Shown here: piece by piece, positions 43,164-52,694 of the stretch
Layout: each line of letters starts with the position of its first letter
Position numbering within the stretch: position 1 is the stretch's first letter
Assembly: GCF_000253295.1 (NCBI RefSeq)
Contig: NC_015717.1
Location: 3,720,001 to 3,784,000 of the forward strand
Length of the DNA stretch: 64,000 nucleotides
Direction of reading: 5' to 3'
Source of the DNA: Hyphomicrobium sp. MC1
GTDB lineage: Bacteria; Pseudomonadota; Alphaproteobacteria; Rhizobiales; Hyphomicrobiaceae
Program-made: the position numbers and the translations under genes
The notes under the pieces: model-generated
Databases searched by the model: none
What the model was told of the DNA's origin: nothing
The model's input: only the letters and a program-made list of their open reading frames with translations

Positions 43164-45557
43164 TCACTCCCCGATGTGAACCGGTTCCGATTGAAGGCCG
43201 TAGCCGGGCATGATCTTGACGGGAATGCGTGTCGCCCCTTTGCGGAGTTCAAACGTGCCATCAACATAGGAACCTGTCTCGCCGATTTCGCGAACGAACC
43301 CTATCGCCATGGCCCTGCCGAGGCGGGTCGACCAGCCGCCTACGGTCGTCCAACCGACGCACTTGTCATCGCGGAAGATTGCCTCCGCACCGCTCAGCAT
43401 CGCGTCCGGATTTTCGCTCACGAAATGTAACAGACATTTGCCGGGGCGATTTTCCGGCGCCGACAGCAGAGCATCACGACCGAAGAACATCGGCTTTCCG
43501 AAATCGACCAAATGCTTAAGACTGACTTCCATTGGCGTGGAGTCGGCGCCGAAATCTCGCCCCCAGTCGACTATTCCGGCTTCGAACCTAATGCGTGCCA
43601 AAGCGCGGGCGCCTGCGAGCGTTGCACCACCGCGCGGTTTGGCGATCGCGTTCCAGACCGTAACCGCGTATTCGGAGGATACGAGAAGCAACCATTCCAG
43701 CGCCTGGCCGTCCGGCGCTTGAACTAACGTCACGGGCGCGCCGGCCACGATGGTAGAGATAACGTTGGACGAGCCGGGTGGGGGCACCTGGAATTCGCGA
43801 TCCGATAACACGCGAATGACCTCGCGGGCTTCCGGTCCGGCCAGACCGAACGCGGAAATGCCAGCACTGACATCAACGCAAACGGCATCCTCCAGATCCA
43901 GCAAATGGCGCCGGATATGGGCTTCCACCAAAACGCCGCGATTTGCTGGCGCGATGATGAGATGATCATTCGGCGCCAATGGAATGGTGAGAACATCCGC
44001 CTGAATACGTCCCTGCACGCTTAGAAAAAAGGTGCGAGCGGCGCAGCGATTTTTGTCTATGTCCGACGTCGCCAGGTCTTGCAAAACCTCGGTAGCATTC
44101 GGCCCAAGAATACGAAACTTCGCGAGCGAACCGAGATCGAAAAGTGCGACGCTGCTCTGTGCTGCTGCCTGCTCATTTGCGATGGCATCCTCCATCGCCT
44201 CGCCCTTCGGCGCATACCACGCAGGGACTTCCCACCCCTGAATCGGTTCGAAGACCGCGCCAGCTGCTTCGCATGCCGAGTGCACCGCGCTCAGGCGCAA
44301 CGGCCGTCCGGCCTTGAAGATCTCTGTCGGGTCTCCCTTGGCATAGTGGTTGGCGAAGCCCTCCATCGCGCGGACCGCCACTTGCCGATCAGAGCGCATG
44401 TATGCGCCAAAGCGACGGATATCGGCAGCCCAAAGATCATAAGGCTGTTCGCCTTCGAGTATCCAAGAGGCAAGCGCTTTTCCAGCGCCGCCGCCCGACG
44501 CTATGCCGAAGCCGTTGAAGCCCGCACCGACAAAGACGTTGCGAACTTCCGGCGCCTCACCAAGAATGAACGTACCGTCGTGGGTAAAACTATCGAGGCC
44601 GTGAATCCAAGTCTTGATCCCAACATTTTCCAGTGACGGGATGCGATGGAGCGCGCCTTCCATCAGGTACTCGAAATTCTCGATGTTTTCCTCAAAGAGC
44701 TTGAACTCCTCGTTCGGAAGCACCGGGCTCTCAAGATAAGGAACGGGCGTGCGCTCATAGCCACCGAACGAGAGACCTCCCACTTCTTCCTTGAAAAATG
44801 TACCGAGATCCGGGTCACGCAAGCTCGGCGCGTGCCGTGGCAATCCGGGCATCGGTTCGGTAATGGCGTATTGCACATAGGTTGGCTGAAGCGGAACGCT
44901 CACACCGATCGTCGCCGCGAGTTCACGCGTCCAAATTCCGGTACACAGAACCAATGTTTCGCATGTGATGGTCCCTTGATCCGTTGTAACGCCACGCACT
45001 TCGTTATTGACGACATCGATCTTCAGGACACGTGTCCGCTCGAAGATCTTCACGCCATTCTGACGGGCACCCTTCGCCATCGACATCGTGACGTCGCTAG
45101 GATTGGCCATGCCGTCACCGGGCATCCAAAGCGCGCAACGCACATCGTCGACCTGCATGATCGGCAGTTTTTCCTGCGCCTCTCTCGCGGTGATGAGATC
45201 CGCTTCGATCCCATAACTGCGTACAAGTGTGAGCATTCGCTCAAGTTCCACTTGCCGGCCATCGGACGATGCCAACCGCAACGAGCCCGTCTGCACCCAA
45301 CCCGTCGCCTGGCCGGTTTCCGCTTCAAGCGTTTCGTAGAGGTCGATGGAATCTTTGACGAGGCGCGTCAAGCTGCTGTTGCCGCGCAGATTTCCGATGG
45401 CTCCGGCCGCATGCCACGTCGTGCCTGACGTGAGCTGCGCTTTCTCGATCAGCACGACGTCGGTGCAGCCCATCTTGGCGAGATGGTAAGCCGTCGAACA
45501 GCCAATGATCCCTCCACCAACAATCACGATACGCGCATGGGAGGGGAGGTTCGTCAT
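43164..45557 (-). CDS. FAD-dependent dehydrogenase with GcvT domain (dimethylglycine/sarcosine dehydrogenase family)
   Basis: The roughly 797-residue protein combines an N-terminal DAO-type FAD domain (GxGxxG as VIVGGGIIGCSTAYHL), a central FAO_M-like part and a C-terminal GcvT aminomethyl-transfer domain (about 440-790). TSGTTWHAAG near residue 45 is the motif whose His carries covalent FAD in dimethylglycine dehydrogenase. Such enzymes oxidise N-methyl groups and pass the one-carbon unit to tetrahydrofolate. The start is placed at 45557 (MTNLPSHARIV), with 45563 possible; the 89 codons before it do not resemble the family. It is the first gene of the operon. Confidence 0.9.
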   Translation of the reverse strand: MTNLPSHARIVIVGGGIIGCSTAYHLAKMGCTDVVLIEKAQLTSGTTWHAAGAIGNLRGNSSLTRLVKDSIDLYETLEAETGQATGWVQTGSLRLASSDGRQVELERMLTLVRSYGIEADLITAREAQEKLPIMQVDDVRCALWMPGDGMANPSDVTMSMAKGARQNGVKIFERTRVLKIDVVNNEVRGVTTDQGTITCETLVLCTGIWTRELAATIGVSVPLQPTYVQYAITEPMPGLPRHAPSLRDPDLGTFFKEEVGGLSFGGYERTPVPYLESPVLPNEEFKLFEENIENFEYLMEGALHRIPSLENVGIKTWIHGLDSFTHDGTFILGEAPEVRNVFVGAGFNGFGIASGGGAGKALASWILEGEQPYDLWAADIRRFGAYMRSDRQVAVRAMEGFANHYAKGDPTEIFKAGRPLRLSAVHSACEAAGAVFEPIQGWEVPAWYAPKGEAMEDAIANEQAAAQSSVALFDLGSLAKFRILGPNATEVLQDLATSDIDKNRCAARTFFLSVQGRIQADVLTIPLAPNDHLIIAPANRGVLVEAHIRRHLLDLEDAVCVDVSAGISAFGLAGPEAREVIRVLSDREFQVPPPGSSNVISTIVAGAPVTLVQAPDGQALEWLLLVSSEYAVTVWNAIAKPRGGATLAGARALARIRFEAGIVDWGRDFGADSTPMEVSLKHLVDFGKPMFFGRDALLSAPENRPGKCLLHFVSENPDAMLSGAEAIFRDDKCVGWTTVGGWSTRLGRAMAIGFVREIGETGSYVDGTFELRKGATRIPVKIMPGYGLQSEPVHIGE

Positions 45558-45629
45558 GTGCATGCACCAGTTCGTCAAGGATGCACCGACGATGCCGCAC
45601 ACGCCACAACATTGCAACTGTTTTGTTGT

Positions 45630-45652
45630 AATTCCACAATTTATGTGGAATT
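45630..45652. promoter_or_regulatory. Dyad upstream of the dehydrogenase operon, likely DeoR-type operator
   Basis: A perfect dyad AATTCCACA-ATTTA-TGTGGAATT lies in the gap between the divergent dehydrogenase operon and HAD gene. It shares the half-site TTCCACA with the dyad at 40472-40509, beside the DeoR gene. It could regulate both divergent genes. Confidence 0.6.
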
Positions 45653-45786
45653 TAATGACGAAATGGTTCGAGACGGAAAGCGAGATAGCGTAGATTGCGA
45701 TCCCCGAGAGGATTGACGTCGACTTTTGCTTAAAGGATCCCTCGCGCTCCATATCGAAGACAGCGTCGTAAACGGTTGGGAAACTG

Positions 45787-46518
45787 ATGCAGCAAATCAA
45801 AGGGCTTCTGTTCGATAAAGACGGCACCATCCTGGACTTCTACAAGACCTGGATTCCGATCAATCGGCGTATGGCTCTCGATGCTGCAGGCGGCGATCCG
45901 GACGTCGCGGCCGATCTACTGCGGGCATCAGGGCACGATCCTGATACCGATATCGTTGAGCCGGGAGCGCTCCTGATCGGCGCCGACGCAGCCGCAATCG
46001 CCGAGCACTTTGCCGGGTTCTTAAAAAACAGGACATCGTCCGACCTTTTCGAAGTCGTATCGCGCAATTTCAGGGAGGGCGGAGCCAAGCATGCGATGCT
46101 GATCGACGGAGCCACCGACGAGATTAAACGCCTTCGCAGGGCAGGTTACCGCCTGGGGCTGGCGACTAACGACACGTTTGATGGAATGCAAGCCTCTCTC
46201 GGCCGCTTCAGCGGGATACTCGACCTATTTGAGTTTTGTGTCGGCAGCGACAGCGGCCACGGCGCAAAGCCGGATCCGGGAATGGGCCTTGCATTCGCAC
46301 AACACACCGGTCTCGACCCGGAAGACTGCGCAATCATCGGGGACTCTATTCACGATTTGGAAATGGGACGCCGCGCCGGATTTGGTCTGCGCATCGCCGT
46401 TCTTTCCGGCCCTTATAGGCAGGTCGATCTCGAACCTTATGCCGATGTTGTTATCGGCAGCGTCCTCGAGCTCGGTGCGCTTTTTAACTTACCAGCAAAG
46501 GTCGAAACCCAGATCTGA
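45787..46518 (+). CDS. HAD-superfamily phosphatase (phosphoglycolate-phosphatase-like)
   Basis: This 243-residue cytosolic hydrolase has all HAD motifs: nucleophile LLFDKDGTILD (motif I), LATND (motif II), the Lys in GAKPDP (motif III) and IIGDSIHDLEMGRRAG (motif IV). An alpha-helical cap lies at about 20-90. It is divergent from the dehydrogenase/ABC/kinase operon and shares its operator region, so it may dephosphorylate the product of the kinase. Confidence 0.9.
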   Translation: MQQIKGLLFDKDGTILDFYKTWIPINRRMALDAAGGDPDVAADLLRASGHDPDTDIVEPGALLIGADAAAIAEHFAGFLKNRTSSDLFEVVSRNFREGGAKHAMLIDGATDEIKRLRRAGYRLGLATNDTFDGMQASLGRFSGILDLFEFCVGSDSGHGAKPDPGMGLAFAQHTGLDPEDCAIIGDSIHDLEMGRRAGFGLRIAVLSGPYRQVDLEPYADVVIGSVLELGALFNLPAKVETQI

Positions 46519-46872
46519 ATGTCCGTGACGCGTTACGACTAGAGGAAAACATGCTTTAGTAGAGCGTTCCGTCACTACCCTCCAAAAAACTATTCTGATC
46601 TTCGCGGAGAACGCCGCAGCAGAAATTCTCTTCTCCATCATTTTCGGCGCGCCATTTCTAAAAAGCTCAATTAATTCAACTCTTGAATCGGCACCTAACC
46701 TGGCGAAGATGAGAAGTCTTCGTGGTATGCCGCGGCCGGCTGCGAAATTCGCATTCGTTGAGCGACCCGGTATCGCCACGAGCCAACGTGATAGAGGCGA
46801 ATATCGTGCACGAACATCGGCCGGAATGCCGATGCGGCACGGGTATTTTATGCGCGGAATGGGAGCATTCGG
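46519..46872. other. 354-base intergenic region, nothing recognised
   Basis: No frame with protein character and no RNA gene were seen between the HAD gene and the peroxidase gene. The DNA is somewhat more AT-rich around 46540-46690. It presumably holds the peroxidase promoter, which could not be identified. Confidence 0.4.
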
Positions 46873-47865
46873 ATGACAGGAAAGAATTGGGACAGAGTGC
46901 CGATTGATGCGCAGAGCATCGATGCTCCTCTGTCGCGAGCGGCCGTCTTTCTTGTCGTCACTGTTGCGAACGAGGTGGACGCTCTTGCAAAAGTCTGTTC
47001 AGCGCTTGATGGACTAGACGATCTCGTCAAGACGGTAGGATTCCGAGATCTTTCTGCACGCCTCTCGTGCATCGTTGGAATCGGTCGCGCTCTCTGGGAC
47101 CGCCTGCGCTTCGAGAAGCGGCCGCGAGAGCTCAAGGTATTTGCGCCGATAAAAGGCCCGGTCCATACCGCGCCATCGACACCGGGCGATCTTCTCTTCC
47201 ATATCCGCGCCGAGCGTCCTGATTTCTGCTTCGAGTTCGAGCGCCTTTTGCTCGACCGTCTCGGCGAGAGCATCACGGTGGTCGACGAAGTCGCCGGCTT
47301 CCGCTATTTCGATGCGCGAGATCTTCTCGGTTTTGTCGACGGCACGGCGAATCCGACAGGCCTCGATTTACCCACGTCGGCGCTTGTGGGTGATGAAGAC
47401 GGGGACTTTGCCGGAGGTAGCTATGTCGTCATTCAGAAATATCTGCATGATCTCGGAGCGTGGACGAAGGTGCCGACGCCTCTCCAGGAGGAAATCATCG
47501 GTCGTAGGAAGATCGACAACCTTGAAATCAATGACGACGATGCGCCCCGCAAATCGCACAAATCACTCGCGACCGTTGTCGATGACAGCGGCCATGAGTA
47601 CGACATTCTGAGGGACAACATGCCCTTTGGCCGCCCGGGACAAAACGAGTTCGGCACCTATTTCATTGGCTATTCGCGATACCTTTGGGTCATCGAGAAG
47701 ATGCTTCAACGCATGTATGTCGGCGATAGACCCGGCGCTTACGACCGGCTATTGGATTTCTCGACCCCGCTGACCGGCGCGACCTTCTTTGCTCCAGCTC
47801 GCCCGGCGTTGGAAGCCCTTGTCCAAGCGGCCCAGGAAAGGCTTGCGACTCCGTCTGACAGTTAA
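46873..47865 (+). CDS. Dyp-type heme peroxidase (class B)
   Basis: This 330-residue protein has the DyP signature GxxDG in LLGFVDGTANPTG (catalytic Asp), the proximal heme His region SHKSLATVVDDSGHEYDILRDN, and a distal Arg in the same block. No signal peptide is present, and no encapsulin or EfeO/EfeU genes are neighbours. Class B (YfeX/DypB-like) enzymes oxidise dyes and phenolics with peroxide; the physiological substrate is unclear. It is monocistronic and converges with the end of the urease operon. Confidence 0.93.
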   Translation: MTGKNWDRVPIDAQSIDAPLSRAAVFLVVTVANEVDALAKVCSALDGLDDLVKTVGFRDLSARLSCIVGIGRALWDRLRFEKRPRELKVFAPIKGPVHTAPSTPGDLLFHIRAERPDFCFEFERLLLDRLGESITVVDEVAGFRYFDARDLLGFVDGTANPTGLDLPTSALVGDEDGDFAGGSYVVIQKYLHDLGAWTKVPTPLQEEIIGRRKIDNLEINDDDAPRKSHKSLATVVDDSGHEYDILRDNMPFGRPGQNEFGTYFIGYSRYLWVIEKMLQRMYVGDRPGAYDRLLDFSTPLTGATFFAPARPALEALVQAAQERLATPSDS

Positions 47866-47947
47866 TGGCGGGTCCTAGGCCCCTCGAACATGATCGGTTA
47901 AAGATGAGAACTTTCTAAAAGGGGTGCAGCCGCCACGGGCGGCCTAT

Positions 47948-47977
47948 CACGTCAGTCAGATAAATCTCACTGACGTG
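47948..47977. terminator. Stem-loop between the peroxidase and ureD
   Basis: Perfect 9-base arms CACGTCAGT and ACTGACGTG enclose a 12-base AT-rich loop in the gap between convergent genes. There is no T run, so termination is inferred only from position. Confidence 0.4.
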
Positions 47978-48052
47978 GCGTCGATAATTGATCGGCGACG
48001 GATGGTTCGTCTCTTGTTCTCTCTGCCGCTCACTTCTCGATTTTGTTGGCGA

Positions 48053-48919
48053 TCACTTTCGCCGCTGCGCAGGATCGCTCCCGAAAACGGAGCGTATGCT
48101 GATCGAAAATAGCTGATCGGCAATTTTACGAGCCGCAACGGCATCCCGAGCAAGACACCGGATTCCCCATCCCACATTGTTGGGAAGCTCGCTTACGCCA
48201 ACGACCGCATTTTCCGTGCCGACAAACCAGCGCCGAAGCGCGTCCTGCGAAGGCAATTTCTCCGGACGTCCCAACAGCATGAAGCTCGAAACGAAGCTCC
48301 AACCGCGCATAGGAGAATGCGTCGTCGCCAGGTTCGCGCCTGTAATTTTTTGCGCATCGCGCGCGAGTAATTTCCCCTTCTCATCCCAGATGCTCACGTT
48401 TGAGACGTAAGTATCGAATGGATGCGAATTACCTTTCGGATCGTGCTGTGAGAACGCATCCGCCAACAAAACAACCGCCTGCGGTGCCATAGCGACATTC
48501 ACTATGGTCGTGCAGGACGCTCCCGGAAAAAGGATAAACGGGTCGGGGGTGAGAGCCAGAAAGCCGTTTTCTTCCACGACAACGTCAACCCTTTGTTTGG
48601 CGGGCTGTCCTTGGCAGTCATGGATGATCGTTGCCGCCTGTGTCGTGATATGCGCTGCGGCGTCGCGCCTGACCAGAATACGACTTTCAAGCTCCTCGGC
48701 GCGATAAAGACCGCCGGAAGACGACTGCTGATAGACGGTCATCAGCTGCGGAATGAGAGGATCGAGAGCAAACGGCCGCGCGAGATGAAACGGATACGAT
48801 ACGAATTGGCGGCATATCGATGTGCGACTACCGTGGCGGATAAACTCAAGATCGAACCTTCCGGATAGCGGCAGACCATCTGTCGCCCCGCGGCGCAGCG
48901 TTGGCCATCCGATATTCAT
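48053..48919 (-). CDS. ureD: Urease accessory protein UreD (UreH)
   Basis: This 288-residue scaffold protein helps UreF and UreG load nickel into urease. The UreD pattern is visible: FHLARPFALDPLIPQLMTVYQQSSSGGLYRAEEL, then AAAHITTQAATIIHDCQ and LTPDPFILFPGASCTT. It is translationally coupled to ureG (ATGA). In classical operons ureD comes first; here it is the last gene of the array. Confidence 0.92.
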   Translation of the reverse strand: MNIGWPTLRRGATDGLPLSGRFDLEFIRHGSRTSICRQFVSYPFHLARPFALDPLIPQLMTVYQQSSSGGLYRAEELESRILVRRDAAAHITTQAATIIHDCQGQPAKQRVDVVVEENGFLALTPDPFILFPGASCTTIVNVAMAPQAVVLLADAFSQHDPKGNSHPFDTYVSNVSIWDEKGKLLARDAQKITGANLATTHSPMRGWSFVSSFMLLGRPEKLPSQDALRRWFVGTENAVVGVSELPNNVGWGIRCLARDAVAARKIADQLFSISIRSVFGSDPAQRRK

Positions 48920-49563
48920 CGCAAAAGTACTTCTGAGAAAATGCGGTCTACGATCGGTTCAATTCCATCTTCTTTCCTACAATTGGTGAGAATGGGCGCG
49001 CGGCCGCTGCGAGCCGCAGTCGCTTCGTGTGCCATGCGGGCGAGATCGACACCGACATATGGCGCGAGATCGATCTTGTTGATGATCAGCAAATCGGACT
49101 TCAGCACGCCCGGCCCATTTTTGCGTGGGATGTCGTCACCTCCGGCGACGTCGATGACAAAGATCCACCAATCGACAAGATCGAGGGAGAATGTCGATGC
49201 GAGATTGTCGCCGCCGCTTTCGATCAGAATGAGCTCGACATCGGGAAACTTGGCTTCTAGTTCGTCAGCCGCGGCGATGTTAAGTGTCGGATCTTCGCGG
49301 ATCACCGTATGTGGACATGCTCCTGCTTCCACCGCTGCGACGCGCGCCGGGTCGATAAGGCCCGAACGACGAATCCGGTTGGCGTCTTCGGCCGTGACGA
49401 GATCGTTGGTCACGATGGCGAGAGAAATGCCACGTTTGGCGAACGCCGGAATAAGCCGCTCAATGAGAGCAGTCTTTCCAGATCCAACCGGACCGCCGAT
49501 GCCAACCCGCGCGGCGCCCGCGCGAGACGTCTGAACAGTGGTGAATGAGTGACTAGCATCCAT
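48916..49563 (-). CDS. ureG: Urease accessory GTPase UreG
   Basis: This 215-residue GTPase drives nickel insertion into urease. The P-loop GIGGPVGSGKTALIERL, the metal-binding region GACPHTVIREDPT (Cys-Pro-His) and NKIDLAPYVGVDL are present. It starts five bases after ureC and overlaps ureD by four bases. Confidence 0.96.
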   Translation of the reverse strand: MDASHSFTTVQTSRAGAARVGIGGPVGSGKTALIERLIPAFAKRGISLAIVTNDLVTAEDANRIRRSGLIDPARVAAVEAGACPHTVIREDPTLNIAAADELEAKFPDVELILIESGGDNLASTFSLDLVDWWIFVIDVAGGDDIPRKNGPGVLKSDLLIINKIDLAPYVGVDLARMAHEATAARSGRAPILTNCRKEDGIEPIVDRIFSEVLLR

Positions 49564-49567
49564 GACA

Positions 49568-51280
49568 TCATCTCAACATATAGCGCTGCGCGAGAGGCAA
49601 TTCATGCGCCGGCCCACACGTAGCCAACTTCCCATCGACAAAAACCTCAAACGTCTGCGGATCAACACGGATATCGGGGCACGCATCGTTGCGCACCATA
49701 TCCTTCTTTGAGAGGTCTCGCGTTCCACGGGAGGCGAGCAATGGCTTCTGCAAATCGAGCGCCTCGGCGATGCCGCCATTGATTGCCAATGGGTTGACGA
49801 AGCACGCCGACAAAGCCTTGCTTGCGCGCCCGAACGCGCCCCATTGCGGCCTCAGCATGCGCGGCTCGCAGGTCATCAGAGAGGCAGCGCTGTCGCCCAT
49901 AGCGCCCCACGCGATGAATCCGCCTTTGATGATGAGTTCAGGCTTAATACCGAAAAATGCCGGATGCCAGACGACGATGTCAGCCATCTTGCCATCTTCC
50001 AGCGAGCCGATGTGCTCCGCGATTCCAAACGTGCGGGCCGCGTTGATCGTATATTTGGCGATGTAACGCTTGATGCGCTCGTTGTCTCCGAAACGTGTCT
50101 GTTCTTCTGGCAAGCGGCCGCGCTGCCGCTTCATCTTGTCGGCGAGTTGCCACGTCCGGCAAATGACCTCGTTGATACGTCCCATCCCCTGACTGTCCGA
50201 GCCGAGCATGGAAATGGCGCCGATGTCATGCAGTATATCTTCGGCTGCGATGGTCTGCGCACGGATCCGGCTCTCGGCGAAGGCCACATCCTCGGGAATT
50301 GCCGGATTGAGGTGATGACAAACCATCGTCATGTCGAGATGTTCGTCAAACGTATTTACCGTGTAAGGGTTCGTCGGATTGGTCGACGAAGGCAGACACC
50401 ATGGAACACCCGCAACGCGAATAATGTCCGGCGCATGGCCGCCTCCGGCACCTTCGGTGTGGTACATATGAATTGTACGTCCGCCGATCGCTGCCAACGT
50501 GTTTTCAAGATAGCCGGACTCGTTGAGCGTGTCGGTGTGGATCTGAACCGGAAAATCCAGTTCATCGGCAACGCGCAAGCACATATCGATGGCGGCTGGC
50601 ATGCTGCCCCAATCTTCGTGCAGCTTCAGGCCGAGGCACCCTGTCTCAAGCTGTTCGACCAGAGACGCCGGTTTGTGCGAATTGCCACGGCCTAGAAAGC
50701 CGAAGTTGATCGGCCAGTGCTCGGCCGCCTGCAGCATCTTGCCGACGTTAAACGGGCCGCCGGAGTCAATACCGACAGTGATTGGTCCCAACGAGCCGCC
50801 GAGCATCGTCGTAATACCGGACGCGATTGCGTGTTCGCATAGCTGTGCACTGTCGAAGTGGACGTGAACATCGATGGCGCCGGCAGTGGCGATCATTCCC
50901 TCGCAATCGCGGACTGTCGTTGCGGCCGACACGACAAGCCGCGAATCGACACCGTCCATGATGTCGGGATTTCCGGCCTTCCCGATTCCGACGATCCTGC
51001 CTTCCTTGATGCCGAGATCGCCTTTCACGATACCGAGCACGGCATCGATCACGGTGACGTTGCATAAGAGGAAGTCGAGAGCGCCTTCGCGACTCGTCAC
51101 GCCGGCCGCGAGACCAATTCCGTCTCGCAGGGTTTTGCCGCCGCCATGCAGACATTCGTCGCCATAGACGGCGTGGTCTTTTTCGATGACCGCGACCAAC
51201 GAGGTATCACCGAGCCTCACTCCATCACCAAGAGTGGGACCGTACATGGCGGCATAGTCGCGGCGCGATAAAGTTGCCAA
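49568..51280 (-). CDS. ureC: Urease alpha subunit, divergent clade
   Basis: The 570-residue catalytic subunit hydrolyses urea with two nickel ions. The metal ligands are present: HVH at 139-141, the carbamylated Lys in LKLHEDWG (219), His 248 in HTDTLNE, His 274 in YHTEGAGGGH and Asp 362. The flap CHH at 321-323 and the Arg in AESRIR are also kept. However, the segment after HVH reads FDSAQL and GGSLGPITVGIDSGG instead of the usual CPQQ and GGGTGP...TCTPG, about three residues are missing there, and SDSQGMGR has Gly where most ureases have Ala. The TTG start at 51280 follows AAGGGG. It lies between ureAB and ureG. Confidence 0.93.
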   Translation of the reverse strand: MATLSRRDYAAMYGPTLGDGVRLGDTSLVAVIEKDHAVYGDECLHGGGKTLRDGIGLAAGVTSREGALDFLLCNVTVIDAVLGIVKGDLGIKEGRIVGIGKAGNPDIMDGVDSRLVVSAATTVRDCEGMIATAGAIDVHVHFDSAQLCEHAIASGITTMLGGSLGPITVGIDSGGPFNVGKMLQAAEHWPINFGFLGRGNSHKPASLVEQLETGCLGLKLHEDWGSMPAAIDMCLRVADELDFPVQIHTDTLNESGYLENTLAAIGGRTIHMYHTEGAGGGHAPDIIRVAGVPWCLPSSTNPTNPYTVNTFDEHLDMTMVCHHLNPAIPEDVAFAESRIRAQTIAAEDILHDIGAISMLGSDSQGMGRINEVICRTWQLADKMKRQRGRLPEEQTRFGDNERIKRYIAKYTINAARTFGIAEHIGSLEDGKMADIVVWHPAFFGIKPELIIKGGFIAWGAMGDSAASLMTCEPRMLRPQWGAFGRASKALSACFVNPLAINGGIAEALDLQKPLLASRGTRDLSKKDMVRNDACPDIRVDPQTFEVFVDGKLATCGPAHELPLAQRYMLR

Positions 51281-51296
51281 CGGATTCCCCTTATTC

Positions 51297-51995
51297 TCAG
51301 CTGCCGCGGAACTTCAGATCGCGCGCACGCGCAATGGCCGCGGCTTTCGCGGCGGGATCGTTGGCGAGACCATCAGAAAGTCCATTCAGTCCGGAAAGCT
51401 TCTGGTTGCCGCCAAACTCAACAAGCGAAACGATCTTGTCCTGCCCCGGCTCGAAGCGCACCGCAGTTCCTGCAGCGATATCGAGGTGCATTCCGAATGC
51501 CGCGGCCCGATCGAACTCAAGAGCGCTGTTGGCCTCAAAAAAATGATAGTGAGAGCCGATCTGAATGGGCCGATCGCCTGTATTCACCGCCTGCAGCGTG
51601 ATCTTGCGACGTCCCGCATTGAGTTCGACATCGCCTTCTTCAGCGATAATAGCCCCAGGCTCGTGACCGTCCTGCGTGGCAGTGTCGGCGGTGGGACGGA
51701 GCGGCTCATGAATGGTGACGAGCTTGGTGCCGTCACGAAACGTTGCCTCAACCTGCAGCATCGGCAACATTGCCGGGACGCCGGGCATGACTTGGCTTTG
51801 CGTCAGTACCTGCGAACCGAGCGACATCATTTCCGCAACGCTCCGCCCCTCGCGCGCGCCTTCAAGAATTTCGTCAGATATGAGTGCCACGGCTTCCGGA
51901 TAGTTGAGCAACAGCCCCTTTGTAAGACGCTTTCGCGCAAGCTCTGCCGCCGTAAAGATGGTGAGACGTTCAAGTTCGGTCGGCGTCAAGTACAT
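51297..51995 (-). CDS. ureAB: Urease gamma-beta fusion subunit
   Basis: This 232-residue protein joins the gamma subunit (about 1-100: LTPTELERLTIFTAAELARKR, LNYPEAVALI, EGAREGRSVAEMM) to the beta subunit (about 110-232: PGAIIAEEGDVELNAGRR, QIGSHYHFFEAN, GTAVRFEPGQDK). In most bacteria these are two genes; fusion is known in Helicobacter and in some second ureases of Rhizobiales. It lies 16 bases before ureC. Confidence 0.94.
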   Translation of the reverse strand: MYLTPTELERLTIFTAAELARKRLTKGLLLNYPEAVALISDEILEGAREGRSVAEMMSLGSQVLTQSQVMPGVPAMLPMLQVEATFRDGTKLVTIHEPLRPTADTATQDGHEPGAIIAEEGDVELNAGRRKITLQAVNTGDRPIQIGSHYHFFEANSALEFDRAAAFGMHLDIAAGTAVRFEPGQDKIVSLVEFGGNQKLSGLNGLSDGLANDPAAKAAAIARARDLKFRGS

Positions 51996-52016
51996 CTGCT
52001 TGCAAGTTCCTCGAAT

Positions 52017-52694
52017 TCAGTTGGAGAACAGTCTCTGACCGCTGGTGCCATGCATCGCGACCGCAATTTCCGAAAGTGGAATGAAGGATTGCAGCGGCTG
52101 CCCGGTCGCAACCGGATCGTCAGCCAACGCAGCAACCCGGTCCAGCGAACGTTCCAGCACAACCTGAGCTTCAATTGCTCCAACAAGCCCAAGTCGGATT
52201 GCGGCAGTCGTCAGTGACGTTGCGGCCTGATAACCGCTCATCAGGATGGCTGTCGATTCATCTATGCCCAAAGAGCGCCATATCAGACCTTGGACGACAG
52301 TGAGATGCCCGAAGGCCAGAGACGACCTGATCATCTCCCGGTAACGCGAAGCCTCCGGCCTGCCGATACGTGCGTGCGACGTCAGCAGACCGATGCCATT
52401 GCGGCGCGATCCTGCGCGCAACAAATCATTGCATGTCGACGCTTCGACTTCTGCGTCGACTTCGGCAAGTGTGCTCAAATCACCTCCGCACCGATAGGCT
52501 CGCACGAGCGCGACGCGATCGGCTCCTGCCCAGCGGTTGTTGATCTGAACAGTGACTGAGGTCTCCGGATCGAATGGCCCCAGCAAATCCTGCAGCTGCG
52601 ACGCGGCTTCCAACCCTTGCGAAAAAGCAAACCCGCCGGAAGGAAATTGACTGTCGACGTGCTGAAACGCGCGAAGCAGCAAGCCTGTCGTCAT
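52017..52694 (-). CDS. ureF: Urease accessory protein UreF
   Basis: This 225-residue helical protein acts with UreD and UreG as activation complex. Family features are LLLRAFQHVDSQFPSGGFAFSQGLEAA at the N-terminus, SRRNGIGLLT and a C-terminal IPLSEIAVAMHGT. It overlaps ureE by four bases. Confidence 0.92.
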   Translation of the reverse strand: MTTGLLLRAFQHVDSQFPSGGFAFSQGLEAASQLQDLLGPFDPETSVTVQINNRWAGADRVALVRAYRCGGDLSTLAEVDAEVEASTCNDLLRAGSRRNGIGLLTSHARIGRPEASRYREMIRSSLAFGHLTVVQGLIWRSLGIDESTAILMSGYQAATSLTTAAIRLGLVGAIEAQVVLERSLDRVAALADDPVATGQPLQSFIPLSEIAVAMHGTSGQRLFSN

